From the NCBI RefSeq assembly GCF_028640845.1, contig NC_080541.1, positions 5,525,935 to 5,589,934 on the forward strand: a DNA stretch of 64,000 bases, in the 5' to 3' direction. A program made the translations under genes and the position numbers. The stretch's first letter is position 1; the number at the start of each line of letters is the position of its first letter. The stretch is from Ahaetulla prasina. Lineage: Eukaryota; Chordata; Lepidosauria; Squamata; Colubridae. The notes below the pieces were generated by a model, which worked only from the letters and a program-made list of their open reading frames with translations, was not told the DNA's origin and did no database searches. Positions 10,565 through 20,766 of this stretch are shown here, one piece after another.

Positions 10565-12110
10565 GCAATTAAAGTCCCAGGCGCAATCAGCCGTCCCAGG
10601 CGCCTGATGGACCCAGAGAGGTTTCGGACGGAGCTTGGGCCACTTCCTGAGGGTCTGGCTCACGGCACGGCAGAGGAACTAGCTGCAGCCTGGGAACGGG
10701 CTGCGGCTGGGGCTTTAGACCGTGTCGTGCCTTTGCGGCCTCTGACCCGGCGCAGATCCCAACCGGCTCCTTGGTTCTCCGAGGAGCTGAGGGGGATGAA
10801 ACGCCGGAGAAGACGCCTAGAGAGTTCCTGGAGGTCCAGCCGTTCAGAGGCTGATCGGACACTAGTTAGATCCTATACTAGGACCTACCTAGTGGCACTG
10901 AGGGAAGCGAGGCGTTCTCGCCTCCTCCCTCATTGCGTCGACAGATAACCGCCCAGCTGCCCTGTTTGGGTGACCGCTCCCTCCTTCACCAGGGGAGCGG
11001 GATGACCTGCGGGACGTGCTGAGGAGTTTAACGGTTATCTATACGATAAAATCGTTCAGCTTAGGGACGGTCTGGACCAAAATTGTGGCGATTCAGGCGG
11101 GGTATCTGAGGCGGTCTTGGTGATGTTGTTTGGGATGAGTTTGACCCTGTGACTCCGAGGACATGGACAGGTTGCTGGGTAGATTGAATGCCACCACGTG
11201 TTTACTGGACCCGTGCCCCTCCTGGCTGGTGCTGGCCACTCAGGAGGTGACACGAGGCTGGCTCAGGGGATTCTGAGTGCTTCCTTGTTGGAGGAGTCTT
11301 TCCGGCCGCCTTGAAAGAGGCGGTGGTGAGGCCCTCCTCAAGAAGCCTTCCTGGACCCGGCTGTTTTAGGTAATTATCGTCGGTCTCCAACCCGCGCGGC
11401 GAAGGTTGTAGAGAGTATGGTGGCATATCAGTTTCCCCTGCACCTGGAGGAAACTGTCTATCTGGACCCGTTCCAGTCCGGCTTCCGACCCGGTTACAGC
11501 ACTGAGACGGCTTTGGTCGCGTTGGTGGATGATCTCTGGAGGGCCAGGGATAGGGGTTATTCCTCTGCCCTGGTCCTATTAGACCTCTCAGCGGCTTTTG
11601 ATACCATCGACCATGGTATCCTGCTGCGCGGGTTGGAGGGATTGGGAGTGGGAGGCACCGTTTATCGGTGGTTCTCCTCCTATCTCTCCGACCGGTCGCA
11701 GACGGTGTTGACGGGGGGGCAGAGGTCGACCCCGCGGCGCCTCACTTGTGGGGTGCCGCAGGGGTCGATTCTCTCGCCCCTTCTGTTCAACATCTATATG
11801 AAGCCGCTGGGTGAGATCATCAGTGGCTTCGGTGTGAGGTACCAGCTGTACGCTGATGACACCCAGCTGTACTTTTCCACACCGGGCCACCCCAATGAAG
11901 CTATCGAAGTGCTGTCCCGGTGTTTGGAAGCCGTACGGGTCTGGATGGGGAGAAACAGGCTCAAGCTCAATCCCTCCAAGACGGAGTGGCTGTGGATGCG
12001 GCATCCCAGTACAGTCAGCTGAGTCCGCGGCTGACTGTCAGGAGCGAGTCATTGGCCCCGATGGAGAGGGTGCGCAATTTGGGCGTTCTCCTGGATGCAC
12101 GGCTGTCCAG
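10565..12110 (+). pseudogene. L2-like LINE ORF2: linker and reverse transcriptase (decayed)
   Basis: This GC- and CpG-rich block is unlike the AT-rich surroundings. The first part (10,562-10,948) encodes the basic linker between endonuclease and RT domains. The RT core at 11,417-12,022 has the motifs FRPGYSTETAL, FDTIDHGIL (motif A), GVPQGSILSPLLFNIYM (motif B) and YADDTQLYF (catalytic YADD, motif C), then LNPSKTEWLW. A second frame continues with VRNLGVLLDARLSSL. The reading is interrupted between 10,950 and 11,416 and again at 12,020, and no endonuclease domain is present. The 3' part of the element (thumb and the LHWLP domain seen in other copies) is missing, because gypsy sequence begins at about 12,110. 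The L2/CR1-L3 group is well supported; the exact family is not. Confidence 0.85.
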
Positions 12111-12600
12111 TTTGAAGAATACCTGGCAGAGGAGGGCATCCGACATGCCCTCTCTGCGCCTTTCCACCCTGCGTCGAATGGCCTTGCAGAGCGCCCGTCC
12201 AGAGCGCTAAGGAGGCATTGTCCAGGCTCAAGCCAGGTGACTGGCAAACAAAGATAGATTTCTTTCTGGCCGTCAGCACAGAACCCCAAGCACAGCTACA
12301 GGCAGAAGCCCAGCCGAATTGTTGATGGGACGGAAACTCCGTGCCCACTTGACTGCTTGAATCCCCATTACACACCAGAGGGTTACAAGGGGAACTAGAA
12401 AAACAAGGAAATGAGCATAGGCGACGGTGTGGGCCCGAACTATGGGGACGGCCCTAGTTGGCTCGCAGGACAAATAATAAAGATAACCGCCCAAAATCGT
12501 ACGTGGTAGAGCTACAGACAACCGAGTGTGGAGGCGCCACATAGATCAGATAAGGAAACGAATAACTGATCAAACCGAACCAAATGAAACAGATCATGAC
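12110..12600 (+). pseudogene. Ty3/gypsy pol 3' end: integrase C-terminal part (decayed)
   Basis: The fragment begins with FEEYLAEEGIRHALSAPFHP then ASNGLAER, the strongly conserved end of the gypsy integrase core including its catalytic E. In shifted frames it continues with KEALSRLKPGDWQTKID, then PNC-type remains of the LLMGR segment, then VWAR, and finally WRRHIDQIRKRI, a GPY/F-like module with its conserved W.RH.DQ. Integrase inserts the cDNA copy into the genome. Several frameshifts and stops make it non-functional. It is followed by a purine-rich tract and an LTR in the expected order, so it is the 3' end of a real gypsy copy. Confidence 0.8.
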
Positions 12601-12938
12601 CAATACCATTTGAACCCACAGCTGACAATGACCGGGAGGCGCAAGACTTAGCTGAGGTCCCAGAGTTCCAGCGACGCCATCAGGTTCCGGCAGGAAAATC
12701 AAAAAGTAATCCAAGGCCGGATGGCCAAGAAAAGAGTCTGCAATAATCCAGGGCCCGTTGGCCAGAGAAAGAGCTGGGAGGAAAACAGCCTCCGACCAGC
12801 TCAAAACACCACTCAGAACTGAACCGCGCAGGTCTGAAAGAACTAGGAGACGCCCAGGTTATTTGCGTGACTACGTCGAAAAATAACATGTAAATAAATA
12901 TGTAAATAGAGGCAAAGTGTTTTCTGGGAGGGGAGGAG
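12601..12938 (+). mobile_element. Gypsy 3' region with polypurine tract
   Basis: Non-coding continuation between the integrase remnant and the LTR. The last bases before the LTR are 'gggaggggaggag', a polypurine tract of the type that primes plus-strand synthesis. Confidence 0.7.
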
Positions 12939-13128
12939 TGTTATGTATTCATGTTTGTACCTTTAAATATTTGAGCGGGAAATCAGCACGTTGCTGATTG
13001 GACGAAGCCTCCAGCAGAACTGTATAAAAGGAGAGGTTTTTCCCCCAGCCTGTTGCTGGGTTCACCCTATATTAAAGAGCTGTTGTCACTACCCTGGTCT
13101 CCAGCCTCGTTACTTCCAGAACTTAACA
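12939..13128 (+). mobile_element. Gypsy 3' LTR (190 bp)
   Basis: Starts TGTTATGTATTC and ends GAACTTAACA. It holds a TATA box (TATAAAAG at 13,022-13,029). Position after the polypurine tract and the TG...CA ends support the call. No 5' LTR is visible in the window. Confidence 0.8.
13022..13029 (+). promoter_or_regulatory. TATA box in gypsy LTR
   Basis: TATAAAAG, placed mid-LTR as expected for the U3 promoter. Confidence 0.6.
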
Positions 13129-13194
13129 AAAAGTATGAATAAATAAATAAATAAAATAATAAATAAATACTAGTCTATTTCTTTATCACCAAAT

Positions 13195-13217
13195 ATACCT
13201 CTATATCTATCTATCTG

Positions 13218-13292
<75 letters not shown>
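13195..13292. repeat. (ATCT)n = (GATA)n array
   Basis: About 22 ATCT units with one GTCT interruption. Confidence 0.95.
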
Positions 13293-13293
<1 letters not shown>

Positions 13294-13314
13294 AGAGGTT
13301 ACTACATCTGTCTA

Positions 13315-13390
13315 ATATGATAGCAAGCCCAGGTTCGAATCCCAGAAGGGTCTGGCTAGCTGATGAGAACTAAATAACTTGAAATAGATT
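13315..13390 (+). mobile_element. tRNA-derived SINE fragment
   Basis: Contains GGTTCGAATCCC, a perfect pol III B-box, followed by 'agaagggtctggctagctga'. Only this short piece sits between two (GATA)n blocks. Confidence 0.5.
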
Positions 13391-13420
13391 TATACTAGTT
13401 TCCCTTTATTTCTCTATCAG

Positions 13421-13744
<324 letters not shown>

Positions 13745-13745
<1 letters not shown>

Positions 13746-14231
13746 CTACATATATGAAGAATATACTAAATTGATGTTAATGAAGAACAAATGTAGAATA
13801 GAATATAGTAAAAGATATTATATATTTAAAGGTGTACAAAAAAATTAGACTGGCTCAGGCCTTAATGGCCCATTAACAAAGGTGGAGGGGAAGCTGAGTT
13901 TCTGCTTCCCTTTTAGAGGAAATATTCTGCCCTTTTAATATTTCCTAAGATATTTCATTTTTCTAGGAGAGGGGTGGGTTTTAACTTCCTATACAACCTA
14001 GGACTGTGTTGGCTTTATTTTAATTTTTTTTTTTTTGCAAGCCCACAATTCCTATATGACCCATCTGAGAACTGAGGAATTGTATCATTTCCTCTTACAG
14101 ATCTGCAGATATCTCTCCCCAAGCTGTAAATGTCTGAATCATATTGGGGAAGTGAGAAATGAGTTGGTGCCACTGCAAAAATCGCAAGTGGTCCTCGATT
14201 CCTTCGAAATCTGGTAAGAATAACTCAGCCC
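13745..14231. other. Probably single-copy; contains a candidate exon
   Basis: No recognised repeat. Within it, 14,101-14,213 is bounded by good splice signals and is listed separately. Confidence 0.5.
14101..14213 (+). other. Candidate exon (splice-site-bounded open segment)
   Basis: Preceded by TTTCCTCTTACAG, a strong 3' splice site, and followed by CTG|GTAAGAAT, a good 5' splice site. The 113-bp interval is open in one frame, and the frame continues only to a TAA inside the donor site. It has no recognisable protein family. Chance occurrence is quite possible. Confidence 0.2.
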
Positions 14232-14806
14232 CAGTGGTGCATTTCAATTTTTTTTACTACCAGTTCTGTGGGCGTGGTTTGGTGGGCGTGGTGTGATTTG
14301 GTGGGCGTGGCTTGGTGGGCGTGGCTTGGTGGGCGTGGCAGGGGAAAGATGCTGCAAAATGTCCATTCCCACCCCATTCCTGGGGGGAAGGATACTGCAA
14401 AATGTCCATTCCCACCCCACTTCAGACGGGAACTGAAGACGCTATTGTTTCAGTGTGCAGGACTAGCCTAAGATAAAAGGTTTTAGCATATCTTAATGGG
14501 GTTTTTATAGGTTTTTTATTTTTTAGTGATCAGGCCATGATATTATCTAGTTTTAATTGGGTTTTAATGTTTATTTATTGTACTGTTTTAATATGCCTGT
14601 GAACCGCCCTGAGTCCTACGGGAGATGGTGCGGTATATAAGTTCGATTAATAAATAAATAATAAAATAAATAAACTCCTGGGGAAGGATATTGCAAAATC
14701 TCCATTCCCGGGCCAGCCGGAGGTGGTATTTGCCGGTTTTCTGAACTACTCAAAATGTCTGCCGCCGGTTCTCCAGAACCTGTCAGAACCTGCTGAATTT
14801 CACCCC
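14232..14806. mobile_element. hAT-type element (GGGCGTGG-rich) split by an L2 end
   Basis: The left end is 'ccagtggtgcatttcaattt' and the right end is 'gctgaatttcacccctcag', imperfect inverted termini shared with elements at 24,832, 27,120, 27,738 and 40,499. The inside has GGTGGGCGTGGCTTG repeats. An L2-like 3' end interrupts it at 14,421-14,674, after which 'ggaaggatattgcaaaatct' resumes the hAT body. Confidence 0.7.
14421..14674 (+). mobile_element. L2-like LINE 3' end
   Basis: Begins with the codons for RRELKTLLFQCAGLA and ends with 'gaaccgccctgagtcctac' and an AATAAATA tail. Confidence 0.85.
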
Positions 14807-15386
14807 TCAGTCCTTTTGTCTTTCAAGGTCATCCTTTGCTTCTGCTACAAAATTAAATCCATAGGAAGGATTTCCAGTCTTCTTCTGCTTCATAATCGTT
14901 GCCAACGTTCGCTTGCATCTTCTCTGTGCTGAGAGGGGATTAAGAAGCTAAATGAAAATGAATTTATCGCTGAGACGGAAACTTCGGAGTCAGCTCATCA
15001 GCTGGGTTTTAATGAACTTGGACTCTCCCACCTAGCCAACGCTGATGAATGAGCACACTGATATTGTTTTATTTTATTTTTTTTAACTTCGGCGACTAAA
15101 TCAGGCTTCATTGAAATGAATGAGGACAGGTTGCCCACTGTTGCTTGAGCTCGGAGGTTCCTCAAGGAAAAACAAAGACATGCAATCAGGATACAGTTTC
15201 CAAACCTAAGCAATGAAAATTGGCAGGGGCGAAATGATATAGCCCAAGGACAAATTTATGCCCTGCAAGACTACAAGAAAAAGGCAGCTGAGGTTGAATG
15301 GGCGAGGAGGCAGTGATTCACCACAAACATGGAAAGAAAATATAAGGAAAAGAAGATGCAGTCTACTTAATATGAATATGAAAGAA
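14807..15386. other. No gene recognised; probably single-copy
   Basis: No recognised repeat until the AGGAG array. Confidence 0.5.
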
Positions 15387-15521
15387 GAGGAGAGGAGAGG
15401 AGAGGAGAGGAGAGGAGAGGAGAGGAGAGGAGAGGAGAGGAGAGGAGAGGAGAGGAGAGGAGAGGAGAAGAGAAGAGAAGAGAAGAGAAGAGAAGAGAAG
15501 AGAAGAGAAGAGAAGAGAAGA
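15387..15521. repeat. (AGGAG)n then (AGAAG)n pentamer array
   Basis: About 17 AGGAG units, then about 10 AGAAG units. Confidence 0.95.
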
Positions 15522-15532
15522 TCCTCTAGGCC

Positions 15533-15600
15533 AGGGGTCTCCAACCTTGGCAACTTAAAGACTTGTGGACTTCACCTCCCAGAATTCCTCAGCCAGCTTT
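15533..15600. mobile_element. Palindromic hAT MITE, left arm only
   Basis: CAGGGGTCTCCAACCTTGGC to 'cctcagccagct'. The right arm is missing because another hAT begins there. Confidence 0.75.
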
Positions 15601-15892
15601 GCCATGATGGCGAATCTATGTCATGCGTGCCACAGGTAGCATGCGTAGCCATATCAGTGGGCATGCGAACTCAGCTCCGCCATCTGATTTTCAAGCCTTC
15701 TGGGCCCACCAGAAATAGGGAAACAGGCCGGTTTTCCTCTCTCACCTGGCTCTAGAGCCTCTCTAGGAGTCTGGGGAGGGCGAAAACGGCCTTCCCCATC
15801 CCCCCCAGAGGTCCTCTGGATGCCAGAAATCCCAACTTCTGGTGCGACTCCCCTGCCCTTCCCTCCTGGCGAAAAGGTTAGCCATCACTGCC
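15601..15892 (-). mobile_element. hAT element of the 'GATGGCGAACC' family
   Basis: Termini 'ccatgatggcgaatctatg' and 'ggttagccatcactg' are inverted copies of each other. Full copies with 8-bp duplications occur at 34,120 and 43,304. Confidence 0.75.
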
Positions 15893-16140
15893 CTATACCA
15901 TTTCAGACAAATGGTTATCCAACATCTTCTTAAAAACCTCCAGCATTGGAGCATTTTACAACTTCTGGAGGCATGTTGTTGCACTGGTTAATTGTTCTCA
16001 CTGTCAGGAAGTTTCTTCTTAGTTCTAGCTTACTTCTCTCCTTGATCAGTTTCCATCCGTTGCTTCTCATGTTGTCTTCAGGTCCTTTGGATGCTGTGAG
16101 CCTTAGCTTCATTTGTGTCTTCTTTAGCAATCCCAGTTAA
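15893..16140 (-). mobile_element. CR1 LINE 3' fragment
   Basis: The minus strand has the CR1 C-terminal frame ([20 protein letters not shown], then TVRTINQ), truncated at both sides. Confidence 0.8.
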
Positions 16141-16147
16141 GGATACC

Positions 16148-17171
16148 ATATCAGACAAGTGTCAAAAGTGGCATTCCTCAAGGTGGCATTCTTGGACCAA
16201 CGCTCTTCATACTATACATAAATGATCTCTGTGACCATATCTCAAGTTATTGTGTTCTCTTTGCTGACGATGTCAAACTATTTAACACCACCAACAATAG
16301 TAATACCCTTCAAAAAGACCTTGATTTTGTATCCAATTGGTCTAAAACTCCAAATCTCAACCAGCAAATGCTCAGTCTTATATATTGGAAAAAAGAACCC
16401 AAACACTAAGTACAAGCTTGATAGACATTATCTTACAGATGACCCCCACCCTATTAAAGACCTTGGGTTTTTTATATCAAATGATCTAAGTGCCAAAGCC
16501 CACTATATAGCAAAAAAGGCTCTAAGAGTTGTAAACCTAATTCTGCATAGCTTCTTTTCCAAAAACTCTACACTACTAACCAGAGCATTCAAAACATTTG
16601 CCAGATCCATTCTTGAATACAGCTCATCTGTCTGGAACCCATACCACATCTCTGACATTAATACAATTGAACGAGTCCAAAAATATTTTACAAGAAGAGT
16701 TCTCCGCTCCTCTGTAAACAACAAAATATCATATTCCACCAGACTTGAAATCCTGGGATTAGAGAATTTAGAACTCCGCCAACTCCGACAAAACCTGTGT
16801 TTAACACACAGAATCATCTATTGCAATGTCCTTCCTGTTAAAGACTACTTCAGCTTCAATCGCAATAATACAAGAGCAAACAATAGATTCAAACTTAATG
16901 TCAACCGCTTCAATCTTGATTGCAGAAAATATGACTTCAGTAAAAGAGTTGTTAATGCTTGGAATACACTACCTGACTCTGTGGTCTCCTCTCCAACTCC
17001 TAAAAGCTTTAACCAAAAACTGTCTACCATTGACCTCACCCCATTCCTAAGAAGACTATAAGGGGCATGCATAAGTGCACAAAAGTGCCTACCGTTCCTG
17101 TCCTATTGTTTCCTTTCAACATATGTTCCTGTATATAATGTTGTGACAAATAAATAAATAAAATAAAATAA
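16148..17171 (+). pseudogene. Family X LINE: RT C-terminal half and tail (CR1/Rex1 group)
   Basis: The 5' part, in a shifted frame, encodes GIPQGGILGPTLF (RT motif B) and FADDVKLF (catalytic FADD). From 16,222 a long frame gives the thumb and C-terminal region with DLGFFISNDLSAKAHYIAKK, ILEYSSSVWNPYHISDINTI and LEILGLENLELRQLRQNL, ending DLTPFLRRL. The 3' UTR ends TTGTGACAAATAAATAAATA. A frameshift lies near 16,360. The domain order fits the CR1/Rex1/L2 super-group; the exact clade is not resolved. Related pieces lie at 17,450, 31,280, 35,845-36,960 (minus) and 60,095. Confidence 0.8.
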
Positions 17172-17174
17172 ATA

Positions 17175-17450
17175 AAGTGGCCATCCAGTCTCTTCTTAAA
17201 TACCTCCAGTGATGAAGTACCCACAACTTCTGAAGGCAAGCTGTTCCACCGTTTCATTGTCCTCCTTTAGTCCCCGGTGGCTTCTCTCCTTGGTTAGTTT
17301 CCAAACATGGCTTCTTGTCTTCCTACAGGTGCTTTGGTAAATAAATTGACCTCCCTTCTTCTTTGTGGCAGCCCCTCAAATACTGGAATACTGCTATCAT
17401 GTCCCCCCTAGTCCTTCTTTTCTCTAGATTACCAAACCCAAATCATGCAA
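17175..17450 (-). mobile_element. CR1 LINE 3' fragment
   Basis: Minus-strand CR1 end, with 'ccagtctcttcttaaatacc' and 'atactgctatcatgtccccc' blocks typical of CR1 here. It separates two family X pieces. Confidence 0.8.
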
Positions 17451-17590
17451 CTGTCTACTGTTGACCTCACCCCATTCCTAAGAGGTCTGTAAGGGGCGTG
17501 CATAAGAGCACCTGTGTGCCTACCGTCCCTATCCTAATATTCCTTTTTACTTACTCTTTTCATGTATCCAAATTATGTTTATACTGTTAC
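17451..17590 (+). mobile_element. Family X LINE 3' UTR fragment
   Basis: Starts in the codons for VDLTPFLRGL and continues with 'ggggcgtgcataagagcacc'. It runs directly into L2-like sequence. Confidence 0.75.
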
Positions 17591-18235
17591 CTGTTATCTT
17601 ATCCGGGTGCACTTCAAGGTATTGGTTACCACCTTGAAAGTGCTCCATGGCTTAGGACTGGGATACTTACGGGACCGTCTACTGCCATCTTGTATTTCCC
17701 AGCGACCTGTGCGTTCTCACAGAGAGGGACTCCTTAGGGTGCCGTCAGCCAAGCAATGTCGACTGGCGGCCCCCAGGGGAAGGGCCTTCTCTGTGGGGGC
17801 TCCTACCCTGTGGAACGAACTTCTCCCTGGACTTCGACAAATACCAGACCTTCGGACCTTTCGCCGTGAACTTAAGAGTTATCTATTCCGTCTTGCAGGA
17901 CTGGCTTGAATTTTAATTTTTTTAGCTGATTTTATGGGTTTTAATTTTTATTAATTTTTTAGGGTTTGATTGTATTTTAGGGTTTGATTGTATTGACTGG
18001 CTTAACTTTTTTAACTTTTTAAATTTTTTGAATTTTAATAATTTTAACTGGGGTATTTTATTTTTGGGTCAAATTTGACGGTTTTAATTTTTGGCCAATT
18101 ATATAATATGTTATTTTAACTGTTGTTTTAATTTGTATATTGCACTGTTTTAATCTGGCTGTACACCGCCCTGAGTCCTTCGGGAGAAGGGCGGTATAAA
18201 AATCTAAATAATAAATAAATAAATAATAAATAAAT
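17590..18235 (+). mobile_element. L2-like LINE 3' end
   Basis: Encodes YLRDRLLPSCI, then VRSHREGLLRVPSAKQCRLA, WNELLPGLRQ and RRELKSYLFRLAGLA in one frame, the C-terminal domain found in all L2-like copies here. The 3' UTR ends in the 'ccgccctgagtccttcggga' hairpin-like block and an AATAAATA tail. Confidence 0.9.
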
Positions 18236-18372
18236 AAATATTTTAAAATTGGGCCAAATTTAATAAGTTTTTTTAATGTCTGTTTTTAGTATTGTATGTG
18301 TTTTTGCTGTATTTTATTTTGGCTGTAAACCGCTCTGAGTCCTTCAGGAGAAGGGCGGTATACAAATTAAAA

Positions 18373-18447
<75 letters not shown>
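18236..18447 (+). mobile_element. L2-like LINE 3' UTR with (TTA)n tail
   Basis: A second L2-like terminus in tandem: 'ctgtaaaccgctctgagtcc', then (TTA)n from 18,373. Confidence 0.85.
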
Positions 18448-18451
<4 letters not shown>

Positions 18452-18474
18452 GATTGACTAATAAATAAATACAT

Positions 18475-18590
18475 GTTTTAATCTCCTTTAACCATCTTAG
18501 TTGCTCTTCTTTGCACTTTTTCCAAAGCCTCAACATCTCTTTTTTTTTGTAGTGTGATGACCAAAACCGTCACCCCACTGTCTCCAACCA
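18475..18590 (-). mobile_element. CR1 LINE fragment
   Basis: Matches the CR1 segment 'atcttagttgctcttctttg' to 'gtgatgaccaaaacc' seen in other copies. Confidence 0.7.
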
Positions 18591-18744
18591 TTGTTGAAAT
18601 AACCTCAGCCACTGAGCCTCTTTCGGTGGCTCCTGTATAAGATTTTGTTATTAAACCAGCAGGCTGTCAACCATGTGAGATCAAATTATTGAGACTCGAT
18701 CTCACAGGCAGATATGATGTGACTTCTTCTCTGGTCATTTCCTT

Positions 18745-19271
18745 TGTTGTGTCTCGTCCGATCTCACCACAGCCGGGGCCTTCTTATCTGCTTCCGAACA
18801 CAGAGGAATGTCCTAGTATGCCTCCCGGCCCCAGCCCTGGCTCCATGCCCAGACAGGCTGAAGAGGAGGAAGTATCTCCAGCCCCCAGCTCTGGCTCCAT
18901 GCCCAGGCAAACGGAGCAACTAGACCCCTCCCCCTCCTCCACAGCATGTGAGCCTGAGGGAGGTCAATTGCCAACAGCTGCAGACTGGAGTGACCCTCGC
19001 GTCAGAAGACTTGATAGGCGGAGGCAACAGAAGGAAGGGAGGGGCAGGCCTGGATAAGTGCTGAGTCATGGAGCCACACCCCATGGCCTATATAAAGGAC
19101 CTGCTTTCTGGCATTCTCTGAGTCAGGCAAAGTCTAAACATATCTTGCTGAAGTCACTTTCTGGTCTTCTGCCTGCTCTGAGGACTTTGCTGGGACTTTG
19201 GCAGAGCTGCAGAGGCACACCTGATTCGGATTTCCCTGACCCAGCCGTCAGTGGAGGAGTGGGACACGACA
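18745..19271 (+). mobile_element. Solo LTR, family B
   Basis: Starts TGTTGTGTCTCG and ends GGGACACGACA. TATATAAAG (19,089-19,097) sits as a U3 promoter. The flanks TCCTT (left) and CCCTT (right) match at 4 of 5 bases, fitting a 5-bp target duplication. No internal gag/pol is present, so it is a solo LTR. A second copy is at 49,215-50,372. Whether it is ERV or gypsy cannot be decided from the LTR alone. Confidence 0.7.
19089..19097 (+). promoter_or_regulatory. TATA box in LTR B
   Basis: TATATAAAG, conserved in the second copy at 50,174-50,182. Confidence 0.6.
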
Positions 19272-19283
19272 CCCTTGATATGA

Positions 19284-19530
19284 TGAGCCGCGGTGGCGCA
19301 GTGGTTAGAGTGCGGTACTGCAGGCTACTTCTGCTGAGTGCCAGCTGCCTGCAATTTGGCAGTTTGAATCTCACCAGGCTCAAGGTCGACTCAGCCTTCC
19401 ATCCTTCCGAGGTCGGTAAAATGAGGAGCCAGTTTGTTGCAGGCAAAATGCTGACCCTGTAAACTGCTTAGAGAGGGGCTTTGAAGTACTATGAAGCTGT
19501 ATATCAGTCTAAGTTGCTATTGCTATTGCT
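19284..19530 (+). mobile_element. tRNA-derived SINE (CORE/MIR-like)
   Basis: The head 'gccgcggtggcgcagtggtt' includes an A-box-like tRNA part. The middle 'ggtcgactcagccttccatc' and 'aaaatgagga' segment recurs in all SINEs here. The end is 'aagttgctattgctattgct'. Confidence 0.8.
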
Positions 19531-20084
19531 AAGTGCTATGATCTAGCAGGAAGGACTTTTCCATTGAGGATAAAAATAGTTTCTTTATTATTATTGTTGT
19601 TATTATTTTTCTCCCAAGTGAAATTAAACACGCACTGTTGCGATGTATTTGCATGCTGAAGATTATATTATTTACTTGTGCTCCAGGAGATTTTCAATGC
19701 CTGACAGCACATTACATGACAGGCAGTATATAAATATTTAAACCAAATAAATAGAATGGTTGAGATGATTAATTTACAGATATTTTTTTTCCCCCTGCTG
19801 TTTTAGGGCATGTCTCTTTTTTTTACATTTTTTGAACAGCTGAAACATTTAAAGTATGTTTTGGTTGGTAGTCCAGGGGATGGATGGTAGTCTAGGGGGT
19901 GGGGGAAATGGTTGCTTTCGACAAAATGTTAAATCATGGCGAAAACATTTAAGTTGAAATCCATTCTGATGTTAAAGAGCAAAAGATGGTTCTCGGTTAA
20001 TCTTTCGCCCTATTTTTGCCTCCAGGTCCAGCTTAAGAAATACCCCAGTGGACAATGGGAAGGAGAAAAATGTTTAATAGAATC
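19531..20084. other. No gene recognised; probably single-copy
   Basis: No recognised repeat or coding signal. Confidence 0.5.
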
Positions 20085-20248
20085 ACAGAGTTGGAAGGGA
20101 CCTTGGAGGTCTTCTAGTCCAACCCCCTGCTCAAGCAGGAGACTCTATACCATTTCAGACAAGTGGCTGTCCAGTCTCTTCTTAAAAACCTCGAGCGTAG
20201 GAGCACCCACAACTTCTGAAGCCAAGCCACCCTTCCACCGATTTATTT
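20085..20248 (-). mobile_element. CR1 LINE 3' terminus
   Basis: 'agagttggaagggaccttgg' through 'caacttctgaagccaag', the standard CR1 3' end in reverse. Confidence 0.85.
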
Positions 20249-20249
20249 G

Positions 20250-20490
20250 TATGTGGTGGCACAGTGGTTAGAATGCAGTATTGCAGGCTAAATTCGTCTG
20301 ACTGCCAGCAGTGCGATCCTGATCGGCTCAAGGTCGACTCAGCCCTCCATCCTTCCAAGGTCAGTAAAATGAGATTCCAGAGTGTTGGGGAGAATATGCT
20401 GACTCTGTAAAACCGCTTAGAGAAAGGTGTAAAGCACTGTGAAGTGGTATATACTGTGAAGTGGTATGTAGTCTAAGTGCTATTGCTATA
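20250..20490 (+). mobile_element. tRNA-derived SINE (CORE/MIR-like)
   Basis: The head 'tgtggtggcacagtggttag', then 'ctcaaggtcgactcagccct', then 'ctaagtgctattgctat'. Same subtype as 19,284. Confidence 0.8.
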
Positions 20491-20539
20491 TCTTATGATT
20501 TGTGATGAGTGTGTTTTTGATGACTATGATCATGATTTA

Positions 20540-20766
20540 TCATTTATTACTTGTATGTACACTTAGAGCTTATGCACCGGAGATAAATTCCTTGTGTGTC
20601 CAATCACACTTGGCCAATAAAGAATTCTGTTCTATTCTATTCTATTCTATTCTATTCTATTCTGTTCTGTTCTGTTCTGTTCTGTTCTGTTCTGTTCTGT
20701 TCTGTTCTGTTCTGTTCTGTTCTGTTCTACTCTACTCTACTCTATTCTATTCTATTCTATTCTATT
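20540..20766 (+). mobile_element. Family S LINE terminus with (TTCTG)n/(TTCTA)n tail
   Basis: 'tccaatcacacttggccaat' block, then a mixed TTCTA/TTCTG pentamer array at 20,625-20,766. Confidence 0.85.

Noticed and set aside
13315..13390. tRNA gene (GGTTCGAATCCC B box)
   Set aside because: No A box or cloverleaf arms are visible around it. It matches a SINE-like fragment instead.
18689..19057. Proline-rich 122-codon frame as a gene
   Set aside because: It lies within LTR B. A matching frame in the second copy is broken. More likely chance in GC-rich LTR sequence.
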